64,000 nt of DNA, from contig JBBRNX010000006.1 of NCBI GenBank assembly GCA_038230035.1, positions 1 through 64,000 of the forward strand, read 5' to 3'. Origin of the DNA: Gaiella sp038230035. Its GTDB lineage: Bacteria; Actinomycetota; Thermoleophilia; Gaiellales; Gaiellaceae. The translations under genes were made by a program, and so were the position numbers. Below are positions 15,743-25,850 of the stretch, one piece after another (position 1 is the first letter of the stretch; each line of letters opens with the position of its first letter). Below the pieces are notes generated by a model. The model had not been told where the DNA came from, searched no databases, and worked only from the letters and a program-made list of their open reading frames with translations.

Positions 15743-16987
15743 TTGGGACAGTCTGCCGAGCACCGCGTGGTGAGCGATCGGTTCGTCCTGCGCGCCGGCT
15801 GCGCGGATCAGCGCATCGGCGTCCCGGACGATCACGGTGGTCGCCGCGCCCAGCCGGCCGGCCTGCGTCAGCTGACCCTTGAGCGACCTGCCCGCATAGT
15901 CCATGTCGCAAGAGACACCGAGCGCGCGTAGTTGCGCGAGCCAACTCGAGACGAGACTGCGCGGCGCTCCTTGGTCGAGCGCGAAGAAGACGTCGATCGT
16001 CGGCGGCTGGGCGGTGATGCCCGCCTCCTCCATCGCGATCACGAGCCGCTCGAGCCCTGCGCCGAATCCGACTCCGGGTGTCGGCGGTCCCCCGATCTCC
16101 TCGATCAGGCCGTCGTAGCGGCCGCCGCCCGAGATCGTGGAGTTCTCGTTCTCCATCGGCCCGATGAACTCCCATGTCGTTCGCGTGTAGTAGTCGAGGC
16201 CGCGGACGAGCGTCGGCACCAGCGTGTAGCCGACGCCGTTGGCATCGAGATCGGCGCGAACCGTCGCGAAGTGGGCCACGCATGCGTCGCACAGCGACTC
16301 GCCGATCTTCGGCGCCTCGTCGAGGGCGGCTCGCACGGCCGCGGGTTTCGCCGAGTAGTTGTCGAACACACGCAAGGGGCTCGTGGCAGCCTTTTGTCGC
16401 GTGTCGTCGTCGAGCAGCGCCGAGTTTGCGTCCAACCAGGCGCTCAGAGCATCGAGATAGGCGTGCCGGCAGTCACGGCAGCCAATCGAGTTCAACTCGA
16501 GGTGGTAGTCGTTGACACCGAGCCGGCCGAGGAGCGTGTCGTAGAGCTGGATGATCTCCGCGTCGATCGCCGGATCGTCCGAGCCGATCGCCTCGACGGA
16601 TGCCTGCCAGTGCTCGCGGTAGCGGCCACGACCCGGCGCTCCGTAGCGGTACATCGGCGCGATCGTGAACATCTTTGCCGGCTGCGGATCGCGGTGCATA
16701 CCGTGCTCGACGTAAGCGCGGCAAATCGGCGCAGTTCCTTCCGGCCGTAGTGTGAGCGACCTGTCCGAGCGATCCGTGAACGTGTACATCTCCTTCTGCA
16801 CGACGTCGGAACCCTGGCCGGACGTACGTGCGAAGAGTGCGGTGTCTTCGAAGACGGGTGTAAGGATCTTCCGGTAGCCGTAGAGCGCGCACAGCCGCTC
16901 GATCTCACCGGTCACTCGCTGCCAGAGTGGCTGTTCGGCCGGGACTACGTCGTGCGTGCCGCGCGGTCGCTCGATCTTGCCCCTCAC
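15740..16987 (-). CDS. hisS: Histidyl-tRNA synthetase
   Basis: The 415-residue class II enzyme charges tRNA-His. The start MRGKIERPRGTHDVVPAE contains the family's RGTHD block. Motif 2 appears as YRYGAPGRGRYREHWQASVEAIG, a little divergent from the usual FRYERPQxGRYREFHQ. The histidine-binding signature LVRGLDYYTRTTWEF is intact, and motif 3 is in GVGFGAGLERL. The C-terminal anticodon-binding domain ends at LGRLSQ. ATG at 16987 overlaps the stop of the upstream metallo-hydrolase by four bases. It lies directly downstream of the histidine-degradation genes on the same strand, separated only by two small genes. Confidence 0.96.
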   Translation of the reverse strand: MRGKIERPRGTHDVVPAEQPLWQRVTGEIERLCALYGYRKILTPVFEDTALFARTSGQGSDVVQKEMYTFTDRSDRSLTLRPEGTAPICRAYVEHGMHRDPQPAKMFTIAPMYRYGAPGRGRYREHWQASVEAIGSDDPAIDAEIIQLYDTLLGRLGVNDYHLELNSIGCRDCRHAYLDALSAWLDANSALLDDDTRQKAATSPLRVFDNYSAKPAAVRAALDEAPKIGESLCDACVAHFATVRADLDANGVGYTLVPTLVRGLDYYTRTTWEFIGPMENENSTISGGGRYDGLIEEIGGPPTPGVGFGAGLERLVIAMEEAGITAQPPTIDVFFALDQGAPRSLVSSWLAQLRALGVSCDMDYAGRSLKGQLTQAGRLGAATTVIVRDADALIRAAGAQDEPIAHHAVLGRLSQ

Positions 16988-17631
16988 GCGTGACGTGCTT
17001 TCCGGAGGTCGCCGAGGAACGGGTTGCCAGCGAGCTCCGCGCCAAGCGTCGTCGCCGGGCCGTGTCCCGGATAGACCGTCGTCTCTCGCGGATAGGCGTC
17101 GACGAGCGACCGGATCGACGTGAGCAGCGTTTCCCAGTCGGCGCCCGGCAGATCAGTTCTACCGACCGATCCGGCGAAGAGGACATCGCCCGAGAACAGT
17201 GCGCCGTCGGTCGCATACGCAAGGTGCGCGGGTGAATGGCCGGGTACCGAGACGACGTCGAAGGTCATGTCGGCGAGCTCCAAGGTCTCGCCGCCCTGGA
17301 GGAGCACATCGGGTGTGTACGGCCGCATCACAACGGACGCCGGCGCATACGCCGACGGGTTTTCGAGCAGGACGCGCTCGTCCTCGGCCATGTGAACCGG
17401 GGCGCCGGTTCCTTCGGCGAGCTCCGCAACGCCGACGAGGTGATCCCAGTGGCCGTGCGTGATCAGGATCGCGACACAACGAGCCTTGACCTCCGCAAGA
17501 CGGAGCCGGATGGTTGCAGGCTCACCGCTCGGGTCGACGACGACCGCCTCCGCCGCGTCGCGGTCGCTCCGCACGAGGTAGCAGTTCGTCCCGATCGGGC
17601 CGAGCTCGAGTTGTTCGACGACCGGAGGCAT
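16984..17631 (-). CDS. MBL-fold metallo-hydrolase (glyoxalase II-like)
   Basis: The 215-residue protein has a complete metallo-beta-lactamase fold. The metal-binding motif is THGHWDH (about residues 58-64), followed by the third His in VPGHSPAHLAY, the Asp in LFSGDVLF and the last His in VYPGHGPATTLG. The start with GPIGTNCYLV is typical of the YcbL branch of hydroxyacylglutathione-hydrolase relatives. The natural thioester substrate is unknown, since actinobacteria usually lack glutathione. Genes of this type are often found immediately before hisS in actinobacteria, as here, with a four-base overlap. Confidence 0.9.
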   Translation of the reverse strand: MPPVVEQLELGPIGTNCYLVRSDRDAAEAVVVDPSGEPATIRLRLAEVKARCVAILITHGHWDHLVGVAELAEGTGAPVHMAEDERVLLENPSAYAPASVVMRPYTPDVLLQGGETLELADMTFDVVSVPGHSPAHLAYATDGALFSGDVLFAGSVGRTDLPGADWETLLTSIRSLVDAYPRETTVYPGHGPATTLGAELAGNPFLGDLRKARHA

Positions 17632-17639
17632 CGGCGTTG

Positions 17640-18071
17640 TCAGCGCTTCGCCGACTTGCCGACCGGCTTTGCACGCTTCTGGTACGCGCGAAACGCGAGG
17701 TGATCGGTGAAGTAGCCGAACGGGACTACGAGCGCCGTGAAGACGATTGCTACGGCAGCGATCCCGACCGGTGTCGCGTTGCCCCGGTTCGTCAGCACGA
17801 CGACGACGATCAGGATCGGCATGAAGATCGCGCCGCGGCGGATGGCGCGGGGCCAGGACGGCGGCTTCGGTTCGCGGACGATGCGCGATTTCGACGAGCT
17901 CGACGCGGAGCGCTTGCCACTTGATGCCGAACTCGTTGACGACGCCTTCGGCGCCTTGCCGGGCTCGACCTCGTCCGGCTCGACCTCGTTGCCCTCGCTG
18001 TCGACGTAGACGACCTCGTAGTCGTGCCGCTTGCTCTTCGCGCGCCTTGCTCGTTGCTTTCTCGTCGCCAC
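17640..18071 (-). CDS. Small membrane protein with charged N-terminal tail
   Basis: The 143-residue protein has three parts. The N-terminus is very basic (ATRKQRARRAKSKRH). An acidic then Ser/Ala-rich linker (EPDEVEPGK, SSTSSASSGKRS) follows. Two hydrophobic segments at about residues 80-97 and 101-118 are separated by a short NRGNATPVG turn, and a basic tail closes the protein. The likely topology is both ends in the cytoplasm. No family is recognised and no catalytic residues stand out. It is flanked closely by hutI (7 bases) and the MBL-fold gene (8 bases), so it is part of the same transcript. Regular codon use supports a real gene. Confidence 0.7.
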   Translation of the reverse strand: MATRKQRARRAKSKRHDYEVVYVDSEGNEVEPDEVEPGKAPKASSTSSASSGKRSASSSSKSRIVREPKPPSWPRAIRRGAIFMPILIVVVVLTNRGNATPVGIAAVAIVFTALVVPFGYFTDHLAFRAYQKRAKPVGKSAKR

Positions 18072-18078
18072 CTGTCGA

Positions 18079-19313
18079 TTATGCCGCGCGCCTCCACGAG
18101 ACCGCGCCGCGTTCGATCACGGTATGGACGAGGGCGCCGCCGAGGTGATACGCGAGGTACCGCCAGTCGGTTGCGTCGAGGAGTACGAGGTCGGCGTCGA
18201 ACCCCGGTGCGAGTCGGCCGATCCGATCGGCTCTCCCGAGGACGTGGGCGGCGTTGACCGTGCACGCAGCGAGCGCCTCCTCGGGAGCGAGACCGAGCTG
18301 TGTGCACGCCAGCGAGCAGACGAGCGGCAGGCTCTCGCAGAACGCGCTGCCGGGGTTGAAGTCGGTCGCAAGCGCGATCGCGGCGCCGGCGTCGACGAGC
18401 GCGCGCGCCGGTGGCATCGGCCGGTTGAGGAAGAGCGCGCTTGCGGGTAGGAGGACGCCGACGACGCCACTTGCGGCAAGCACGCGGATCCCGTCGAGGC
18501 CGGTCGCCTCGAGATGGTCGACCGAGCGCGCGCCCAGTTCGACTGCGAGCGGGATAGCGCCCGATTCCGTGAACTGATCTCCGTGGAGGCGGAGGGCGAG
18601 CCCCGCATCGCGGCAGGCTTCGAGATAGCGCCGCGCCTGCGTCATGTCGAACGCGCCGCGCTCGAGGAACACGTCAGCCGCCTCGGCGAGTGGGGCCGCG
18701 GCCGGCAGGACATCCGCCAGGAGGAAGTCGAGGTACGCGTCTCCGTCGGCGAACTCGGGAGGAACCGCGTGCGCGCCGAGCCACGTCGGGATCCCTCCTG
18801 ACGCGGCAATCGCGCGCAGTTGAGCGAGCTCGGTGTCCCGGTCGAGGCCGTAGCCCGACTTCGCCTCGAACGTCGTCGTGCCGTGGGCGCGCATCCATTC
18901 ACGATGCCGTGTCGTTGCCTCGTCGAGCTCGGCCTGGCTCGCGGCGCGCGTCGCGCGGACGGTCGAGAGGATCCCGCCGCCGGCCGCGTGCAGCTCCTCG
19001 TAGCTCGCCCCTGCCGCGCGCAGCGAGAACTCCCCGACCCGGTCGCCAGCAAATGCCGCATGCGTATGGCAGTCGACGAGCCCGGGAATCGCGGCCAGGC
19101 CGCGGCCGTCGACCTCGACGACATTCCCCTCGATGGCGCCGAGTTCGCGCATCTCTCCCGTTGCCTCGATGACTCCATCGAGACAGAGGACGAACGCGTC
19201 TTCGAGCACATCCGTCTCCGAGAGCTCCCGGCCACGCAGCGGCGCGAGACCGCTGCTCGGCGACACGACCTGGGCGAGATTCCGGATCAGAAGCCGCGAC
19301 TGCGGCGCCCGGG

Positions 19314-19317
<4 letters not shown>
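18079..19317 (-). CDS. hutI: Imidazolonepropionase
   Basis: The 412-residue amidohydrolase opens the imidazolone ring of 4-imidazolone-5-propionate to give formiminoglutamate, step three of histidine degradation. The metal-binding HTHAAF follows PGLVDC. The substrate-binding ESKSGYG equivalent is FEAKSGYGLD, the HGDQF segment carries the next metal ligand, and SVDHLEA and ATDFNPGSAF supply the remaining ligands. A small beta-sandwich formed by both ends surrounds the barrel. It overlaps hutU by four bases upstream. The hutH-hutU-hutI gene order and coupling leave little doubt about the pathway. Confidence 0.96.
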
Positions 19318-21007
<1,690 letters not shown>

Positions 21008-21011
<4 letters not shown>

Positions 21012-21256
21012 GTCGCATCCGCCTCCTCTGGTCGCTCGCGCACCCGATACCGCCACCACGTCCAGCTCGTGGCGAGCACGAAATACCCCACAGCCATCAG
21101 CAGCGTTCGCGCGACGTGCGACGAGGTTGCCAAGCCCAAGCCGGCGATGATGAGGGCGAGTATCCCGTGCGCGATCGCAGCGTGCCGATATGGATGCTTG
21201 GTCAGCGCGGGCGCCGGATCAGGCGGCAAGCCGATACCCCAGAACGAGCGCCTCAT
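21008..21256 (-). CDS. Small two-helix membrane protein inside the hut operon
   Basis: The 82-residue protein has two predicted membrane helices (about 26-44 and 50-67, the second containing TLLMAVGYFVLATSWTWWRY) and a charged C-terminus RVRERPEEADAT. The N-terminus, with several prolines and Lys/His, is soluble. It overlaps hutH upstream and hutU downstream by four bases each (ATGA type), so its translation is tied to both enzymes. I do not recognise a family. It is too short for a transporter on its own but could be a subunit or a membrane tether. Unlike the known hut genes it has no catalytic motif. Confidence 0.72.
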
Positions 21257-22782
21257 ACCAGGGCTCCTACCTCGGCCTCGACTGCGGCGACGACCCGGCC
21301 GTCACGCACGCTCGCCGCGACCCGTTCGATGTCGGCCGACAGCGAGCGGTCGTCCTCCAACCGCGCGGAGAGGGTCCTGACGAACGATCGTGCCGCGGCA
21401 ACACCCCGGCCCGGCTCGAGCGGCGCGAGGAACTCCACTGCCTGCGCCCCGGCGAGGAGCTCGATCGCGAGCACATGCTCGACGTTCGCGAGTACCTGCA
21501 GCGCCTTGAGGCCCGCCGCGTTTCCCATCGAGACGTGATCTTCCTGCCCCGCGCTCGTCGGGATCGAGTCGACACTCGCGGGATGGGCAAGCGACTTGTT
21601 CTCCGAGACGAGCGCCGCGGCCACGTACTGCAGGATCATGAATCCGGAGTTCAACCCTCCTTCGACAGTCAGGAACGGCGGCAGCCCGTCGGACAGGCTT
21701 GGGTTGACGAGCCGCTCGACCCGGCGCTCCGAGATCGACGCCAGCTCGGCCACGGCCAGGACGAGTGCGTCCAGCGCGAACGCGACCGGCTGGCCGTGGA
21801 AGTTCCCGTTCGAGACGACGATCCCCTCGTCGACGAGCACGAGCGGATTGTCCGTTGCAGCATTGACCTCGACGGACACCGTGCGCTCGACGTAGTCGAG
21901 GAGATCACGGCTCGCCCCGTGCACCTGTGCGGCGCAGCGCAGCGAGTACGCGTCCTGCACCTTGTCGCACCAACGATGCGACTCGATGATCGCCGACCCC
22001 TCCAGCAGTTGGCGCACATTTGCCGCCGAGTCGCCTTGGCCGACGAGCGGACGCGCTGCATGGATTGACGCCATGAAGCTCGTCTGCGAGCCGCGCAACG
22101 CCTCCAGCGACTGGGCGCAGGCGATATCGGCAGTGCGCGCGAGACGGCGGGCGCGCACGAGGCCAAGCGCCGCCATTCCCGCCATGAACTGCGTGCCGTT
22201 GATCAGCGACAGTCCCTCCTTGGACGCGAGCTGGACGGGCGCCAGGCCGACCGCCGCCAGCGCCTCCGCACCAGGAAGCAGCCGACCCTCGACCCACGCC
22301 TCACCCTCCCCGACAAGCGGCAGTGCGAGATGCGCGAGCGGCGCGAGATCCCCACTCGCCCCGACCGACCCTCGCGCCGGAACGTGCGGGACAAGACCCG
22401 CGTCCAGGCACGCGAGAAGAAGCTCCACGGTCGTGATATGCGCACCCGAGTACCCCTTCGCGAGTGCGTTCGCCCGCAGTAGCATGGCTGCGCGCACGAC
22501 CTCGTCCGGGTACGGCTCGCCAACCCCGCACGCGTGGCTCCGCAGCAGTCGAAGCTGGAGTTCGCCCGCGAGTTCGTCCGGCACATGCTGCGAGACGAAG
22601 CGCCCGAAACCGGTGTTGACGCCGTAGGTGTGCTCGCCCTGGAGACCGTCGACCAAGCCCCGTGCTGCGGCCATTCGTTCACGCGCGATCGGAGCGAGGG
22701 CTGTAGCTCGCCGGTCGACAGCGACGTCCCACACGTCCTCGACAGTCAGGTCCTCGCCGGTCAGCTGCAATGGCTGGGACAC
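21253..22782 (-). CDS. hutH: Histidine ammonia-lyase
   Basis: The 509-residue product deaminates histidine to urocanate, the first step of the pathway. The self-forming MIO cofactor triad Ala-Ser-Gly is in GSVGASGDLAPLAHLA. Other family marks are YGVNTGFGRF with the catalytic Tyr, SLINGTQF, QDAYSLRCAAQVHGA, the TDNPLV motif and GNFHGQP. GTG at 22782 is preferred because MIO-family N-terminal sequence (LTGEDLTVEDVWDVA) follows at once; 81 further upstream codons are Arg-rich and overlap the divergent secreted-protein gene. The intergenic gap with that gene is only 38 bases, so the two promoters must overlap there or lie in the neighbouring coding region. Confidence 0.95.
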   Translation of the reverse strand: MSQPLQLTGEDLTVEDVWDVAVDRRATALAPIARERMAAARGLVDGLQGEHTYGVNTGFGRFVSQHVPDELAGELQLRLLRSHACGVGEPYPDEVVRAAMLLRANALAKGYSGAHITTVELLLACLDAGLVPHVPARGSVGASGDLAPLAHLALPLVGEGEAWVEGRLLPGAEALAAVGLAPVQLASKEGLSLINGTQFMAGMAALGLVRARRLARTADIACAQSLEALRGSQTSFMASIHAARPLVGQGDSAANVRQLLEGSAIIESHRWCDKVQDAYSLRCAAQVHGASRDLLDYVERTVSVEVNAATDNPLVLVDEGIVVSNGNFHGQPVAFALDALVLAVAELASISERRVERLVNPSLSDGLPPFLTVEGGLNSGFMILQYVAAALVSENKSLAHPASVDSIPTSAGQEDHVSMGNAAGLKALQVLANVEHVLAIELLAGAQAVEFLAPLEPGRGVAAARSFVRTLSARLEDDRSLSADIERVAASVRDGRVVAAVEAEVGALV

Positions 22783-22820
22783 GGCGCCGAGTGTAGAACG
22801 TCGACCGTATCCTTCGGCGA

Positions 22821-23747
22821 GTGTGGCTGTTCGGCCGACATCTGGCGGTAACCGCGATTGCCGTGCTTCTCGCGGTCCTCGTAGGAGGGACGGTCCACAC
22901 CGAGGCAGCCACTGCACCGCCTCGGGTGACGATGATCGGCGATTCTGCAGCCGCATCGCTCGAGTACACCCCGACCGCGCGAGCGATCCTCGCAGACGGC
23001 GTCGATCTCCATCTCGAGATGGCACCGTGCCGGCGGGTCAGCCAGGCGAGCTGTCCGTACCTGGGCTCCCGACCGTTGACGGTCGTCGACCTCGTTCCGA
23101 CGCTCGGTGATGCGCTCGGCAAGACCGTCGTCGTCGCCGTGGGCTACAACGACTACGAAGCTGCCTATCCGGAAGACATCGAGGAGGCGCTCGCCGCTCT
23201 CCGCAAGGCGGGCGTCACGCGCGTGCTCTGGCTCACCCTCCACGAGGCTCGCCCCGCGTACACGTCGATGAACGACGCGATCCATGCGGCGGCCACCCGT
23301 CACCCCGAGCTGACCGTGGTGGACTGGCAGCTCTACTCGCGCAGCCATCCCGACTGGTTCCAGAACGACGGAATCCACCTGCAGAAGGACGGAGCCGAGG
23401 CGATGGCAACGCTCGTCCACACTACGCTCGTAACCCTCGGGATCCCACTCGCGACACGACCGGCGGCCGGCGGGCTCTCGATCAACTCGTCCAAGCTTCC
23501 GAACGGGGTCGTCGGACGCCCGTACACGGCGCGGCTTGTCGCACACGGCGGCGCGAAGCCGCTGCGTTGGGCGAGGATCCAAGGGCGGCTGCCGCGCGGT
23601 GTGCAGCTGCGCACCGACGGCCGCCTCAACGGAGTTCCGGCTCGAGCCGGAAGCTTTACGGCGGTCGTCCGCGTCACCGATGCGCGCCGTGCCACTGCGA
23701 CGCGCACGATCACGCTTCGCGTGCGCCCGCGATCTGCGGCGAGCTAG
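22821..23747 (+). CDS. Secreted SGNH-hydrolase-like protein with C-terminal Ig-like domain
   Basis: The 308-residue protein begins with a signal peptide (hydrophobic about 7-22, then EAATAPP). Residues about 35-205 show an SGNH fold: the nucleophile block is MIGDSAAAS (Ser42), block III has Asn in VGYNDYE, and the catalytic Asp-His pair appears as NDGIHLQKDG. This suggests an esterase or acyltransferase acting on a cell-surface substrate. Residues about 218-300 form a putative-Ig (He_PIG) domain with LPNGVVGRPYTARL, LPRGVQL and LNGVPARAGSFTAVVRVTD, the same type as the repeats in the proteins at 34661 and 35902. The start is GTG. The 3' end overlaps ftcD tail to tail by four bases. Confidence 0.85.
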   Translation: MWLFGRHLAVTAIAVLLAVLVGGTVHTEAATAPPRVTMIGDSAAASLEYTPTARAILADGVDLHLEMAPCRRVSQASCPYLGSRPLTVVDLVPTLGDALGKTVVVAVGYNDYEAAYPEDIEEALAALRKAGVTRVLWLTLHEARPAYTSMNDAIHAAATRHPELTVVDWQLYSRSHPDWFQNDGIHLQKDGAEAMATLVHTTLVTLGIPLATRPAAGGLSINSSKLPNGVVGRPYTARLVAHGGAKPLRWARIQGRLPRGVQLRTDGRLNGVPARAGSFTAVVRVTDARRATATRTITLRVRPRSAAS

Positions 23748-24637
23748 TAGTCGAGGAGCCGAAGCTCGAGAATCCGTGTCTGATCGAGGTCCCGGAGTAC
23801 GAGAGGCTTCGCGGCCGCACCGACCGCGACCGACGCCGGCATCAAGCCCACGAGCTCCCCGCGCAGCACCTCGACACCGAGTTGGTTCGCTTCCTCGGTC
23901 ACCCGCTCCACTACGTCGTGTAGTGCAGTTCGCTCGGTATCCAGGAGGTTCATGCTGACCTGCACGCGGCCCGCGAGGCTCAGGCCGAGTGCTTGCACGC
24001 CCGCGAAGCCGCCGCCCGTCTCGCGCACGATCGCGGCGATCGCGCGGGCCACCTCGACATCGTCCGTCGAGAGGTCCACGTTGAACGCAACGAGGGGGGC
24101 GCGCGCGCCCACGAGCACGGCACCCGCCGCCGGATCGAGCTGCGAAGGGCCGAAGTCCGGCATCAGCTCGCCGGCATCGACCCTGGCTTGCAAGGCGTCA
24201 GGGCCGCCGCGGCGGAAGAACGCCGGCCGCCGGCCCTCCCCGACGAGCCCGTACAGGAACACGGGCAGGCCGAGTTCCTCCCCGACCCGCTTGCCGAGCG
24301 CCAAAGCCACCGCCTTCGCCCGGCCAGTGTCGCCCGGCCGGATCGGCACGAGCGGGACGACGTCCGCCGCGCCAACCCGCGGGTGAACGCCCTCATGGCG
24401 CCGCAGATCGACGAGATCGCGTGCTCGGGCAATTCCCGCGATTAGGGACTCCACCAGAGCCTCGTCGCCGTCGATACCCGCAAGAGTGAAGACGGAGCGA
24501 TGGTGATCGACATCGGAGTGGACATCGAGCAGGCGCGCATGCGATGACAACGCCTGACCAATTGCCGCGATCGACCCCGCATCCCGACCTTCCGATACGT
24601 TCGGGACTGACTCCAATGGAAGAACCGGTCGATCCAC
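23744..24637 (-). CDS. ftcD: Glutamate formimidoyltransferase
   Basis: The 297-residue protein transfers the formimino group of formiminoglutamate to tetrahydrofolate and releases glutamate, completing the histidine route begun by hutH-U-I. Family markers include ESVPNVSEGRD at the start, HSDVDHHRSVFTLAG with the catalytic His, the HEGVHPRVGAADVVPLVPI block and PDFGP. Only the transferase half is present; the cyclodeaminase domain of the mammalian bifunctional enzyme is absent, as in many bacteria. GTG at 24637 is the longest start. TTG at 24616 begins precisely at the conserved LESVPN and is equally likely. Either choice places the 5' end against, or inside, the divergent methyltransferase gene. 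Confidence 0.92.
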   Translation of the reverse strand: MDRPVLPLESVPNVSEGRDAGSIAAIGQALSSHARLLDVHSDVDHHRSVFTLAGIDGDEALVESLIAGIARARDLVDLRRHEGVHPRVGAADVVPLVPIRPGDTGRAKAVALALGKRVGEELGLPVFLYGLVGEGRRPAFFRRGGPDALQARVDAGELMPDFGPSQLDPAAGAVLVGARAPLVAFNVDLSTDDVEVARAIAAIVRETGGGFAGVQALGLSLAGRVQVSMNLLDTERTALHDVVERVTEEANQLGVEVLRGELVGLMPASVAVGAAAKPLVLRDLDQTRILELRLLDY

Positions 24638-25248
24638 GGTCGTACTCTACGAAGGTCAAGGCGTACTACCACCGTCGTGCGCCCGAATACGACGACTGGT
24701 GGCTCGGCGAAGGCCTGTACGCACCCGTCCCGGAGAAGTGGAGCGACGAGCGCGACCACCTGCTCGAGACGCTCACTGGCCTGGAGCCGAAGACGACGCT
24801 CGACGTGGCATGTGGCACCGGCTTCGTCACGATGCACCTGCCCGGAGACGTCGTCGGCATCGATCAGAGCGACGCGATGGTGCGGGTCGCCGCGAATCGG
24901 GTGAAGGACGCGGAGTTCGTCGTCGGGGAGGCGCTCCAGCTCCCGTTCGAGGACGGCTCGTTCGAACGCATCTTCACGAGTCACTTCTACGGCCATCTCG
25001 AAGAGCACGACCGGATCAAGTTCCTCAGGGAAGCCCGCCGGGTTGCGCCAGAGCTGGTCGTCGTCGATGCGGCGACACAGGGCGGCATCGAACGGAACGA
25101 GTGGCAGGACCGCATCCTGAAGGACGGCTCGCAGTGGCGGGTCTACAAGCGGTACCTCTCCACCGGAACGCTGCTGTCCGAGGTCGGTGGCGGCGAGACG
25201 ATCCACTCCGGCCGGTGGTTCGTTGCCATCCGCTCGCTGCTTTCTTGA
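24616..25248 (+). CDS. Class I SAM-dependent methyltransferase
   Basis: The 210-residue protein begins MEEPVDPRSYSTKVKAYYHRRAPEYDDWW, typical of small-molecule methyltransferases. The SAM-binding glycine loop is TLDVACGTGFVT (motif I), followed by VVGIDQSDAMV, EALQLPFEDGSFERIF (motif II-III) and FLREARRVAPE. The fold is complete but the substrate is not evident. ATG at 24616 is chosen; an earlier ATG at 24544 would overlap ftcD by 94 bases. Its stop overlaps the TTG start of the uracil-DNA glycosylase gene (TTGA), so it heads the plus-strand series. Confidence 0.87.
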   Translation: MEEPVDPRSYSTKVKAYYHRRAPEYDDWWLGEGLYAPVPEKWSDERDHLLETLTGLEPKTTLDVACGTGFVTMHLPGDVVGIDQSDAMVRVAANRVKDAEFVVGEALQLPFEDGSFERIFTSHFYGHLEEHDRIKFLREARRVAPELVVVDAATQGGIERNEWQDRILKDGSQWRVYKRYLSTGTLLSEVGGGETIHSGRWFVAIRSLLS

Positions 25249-25850
25249 CGACCTACCGCTCGCTCAGCGCGCTTCAACGCGACCTCGCCGGCTGCCGGCT
25301 CTGTGTCGAGGCGGGGTTCCCGCTCGAGTCGTGGCCGGTCGTCGAGCCGGCTAAGGGGCAGCGCGCCTATCTCCTCGGCCAGGCGCCGGGAGTCGTCGAA
25401 GGAGCCGAGGGCCGCCCATGGCGCGGACGGGCCGGCGCGACGCTCCGCCGCTGGCTCCGCCTCGACGAGGATGCGTTTTACTCGACGTTCTACTGCGCTG
25501 CAGTGACTCGGTGCTACCCGGGCCGACCGGCGTCGGGCCGCGGCGACCGCACACCGAGCGTGACCGAACGGGAGCTCTGCTCGCGCTGGATCGAGCATGA
25601 GCTGCGCCTCCTGCAGCCCGACCTGATCGTCACCGTCGGAGGCCTGGCGCTGCGCCAGCTGCTGCCCCGGCGTCAGGGGATCACGACGTTGACGGACGCG
25701 ATCGGCAAGAGCTACGTCCGCGGCGATGCGATCGTCGTGCCGCTACCGCACCCGTCCGGCGCGAGCAGCTGGCCGAACGAGCCGCAGAACCGCGCGCGGC
25801 TCGGCAAGGCGCTGACACACGTGCGGCGCGAGCTCTCGAGGCTGGCGTGA
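25245..25850 (+). CDS. Uracil-DNA glycosylase family protein with four-Cys iron-sulfur pattern
   Basis: The 201-residue product should remove uracil from DNA. A CRLC pair near the N-terminus, Cys in TRCYPG and Cys in ELCSRW give the spacing of the 4Fe-4S ligands seen in family 4 and 5 enzymes. The water-activating motif region reads LLGQAPGVVEG, with Gln where family 4 has Glu (GEAPG). The C-terminal DNA-binding motif is PLPHPSGASSW. DLIVTVGGLAL is the central strand. The start is TTG at 25245, overlapping the methyltransferase stop; the long upstream open frame is a shadow. Exact family and base specificity are uncertain because of the altered motif. Confidence 0.85.
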   Translation: MTTYRSLSALQRDLAGCRLCVEAGFPLESWPVVEPAKGQRAYLLGQAPGVVEGAEGRPWRGRAGATLRRWLRLDEDAFYSTFYCAAVTRCYPGRPASGRGDRTPSVTERELCSRWIEHELRLLQPDLIVTVGGLALRQLLPRRQGITTLTDAIGKSYVRGDAIVVPLPHPSGASSWPNEPQNRARLGKALTHVRRELSRLA

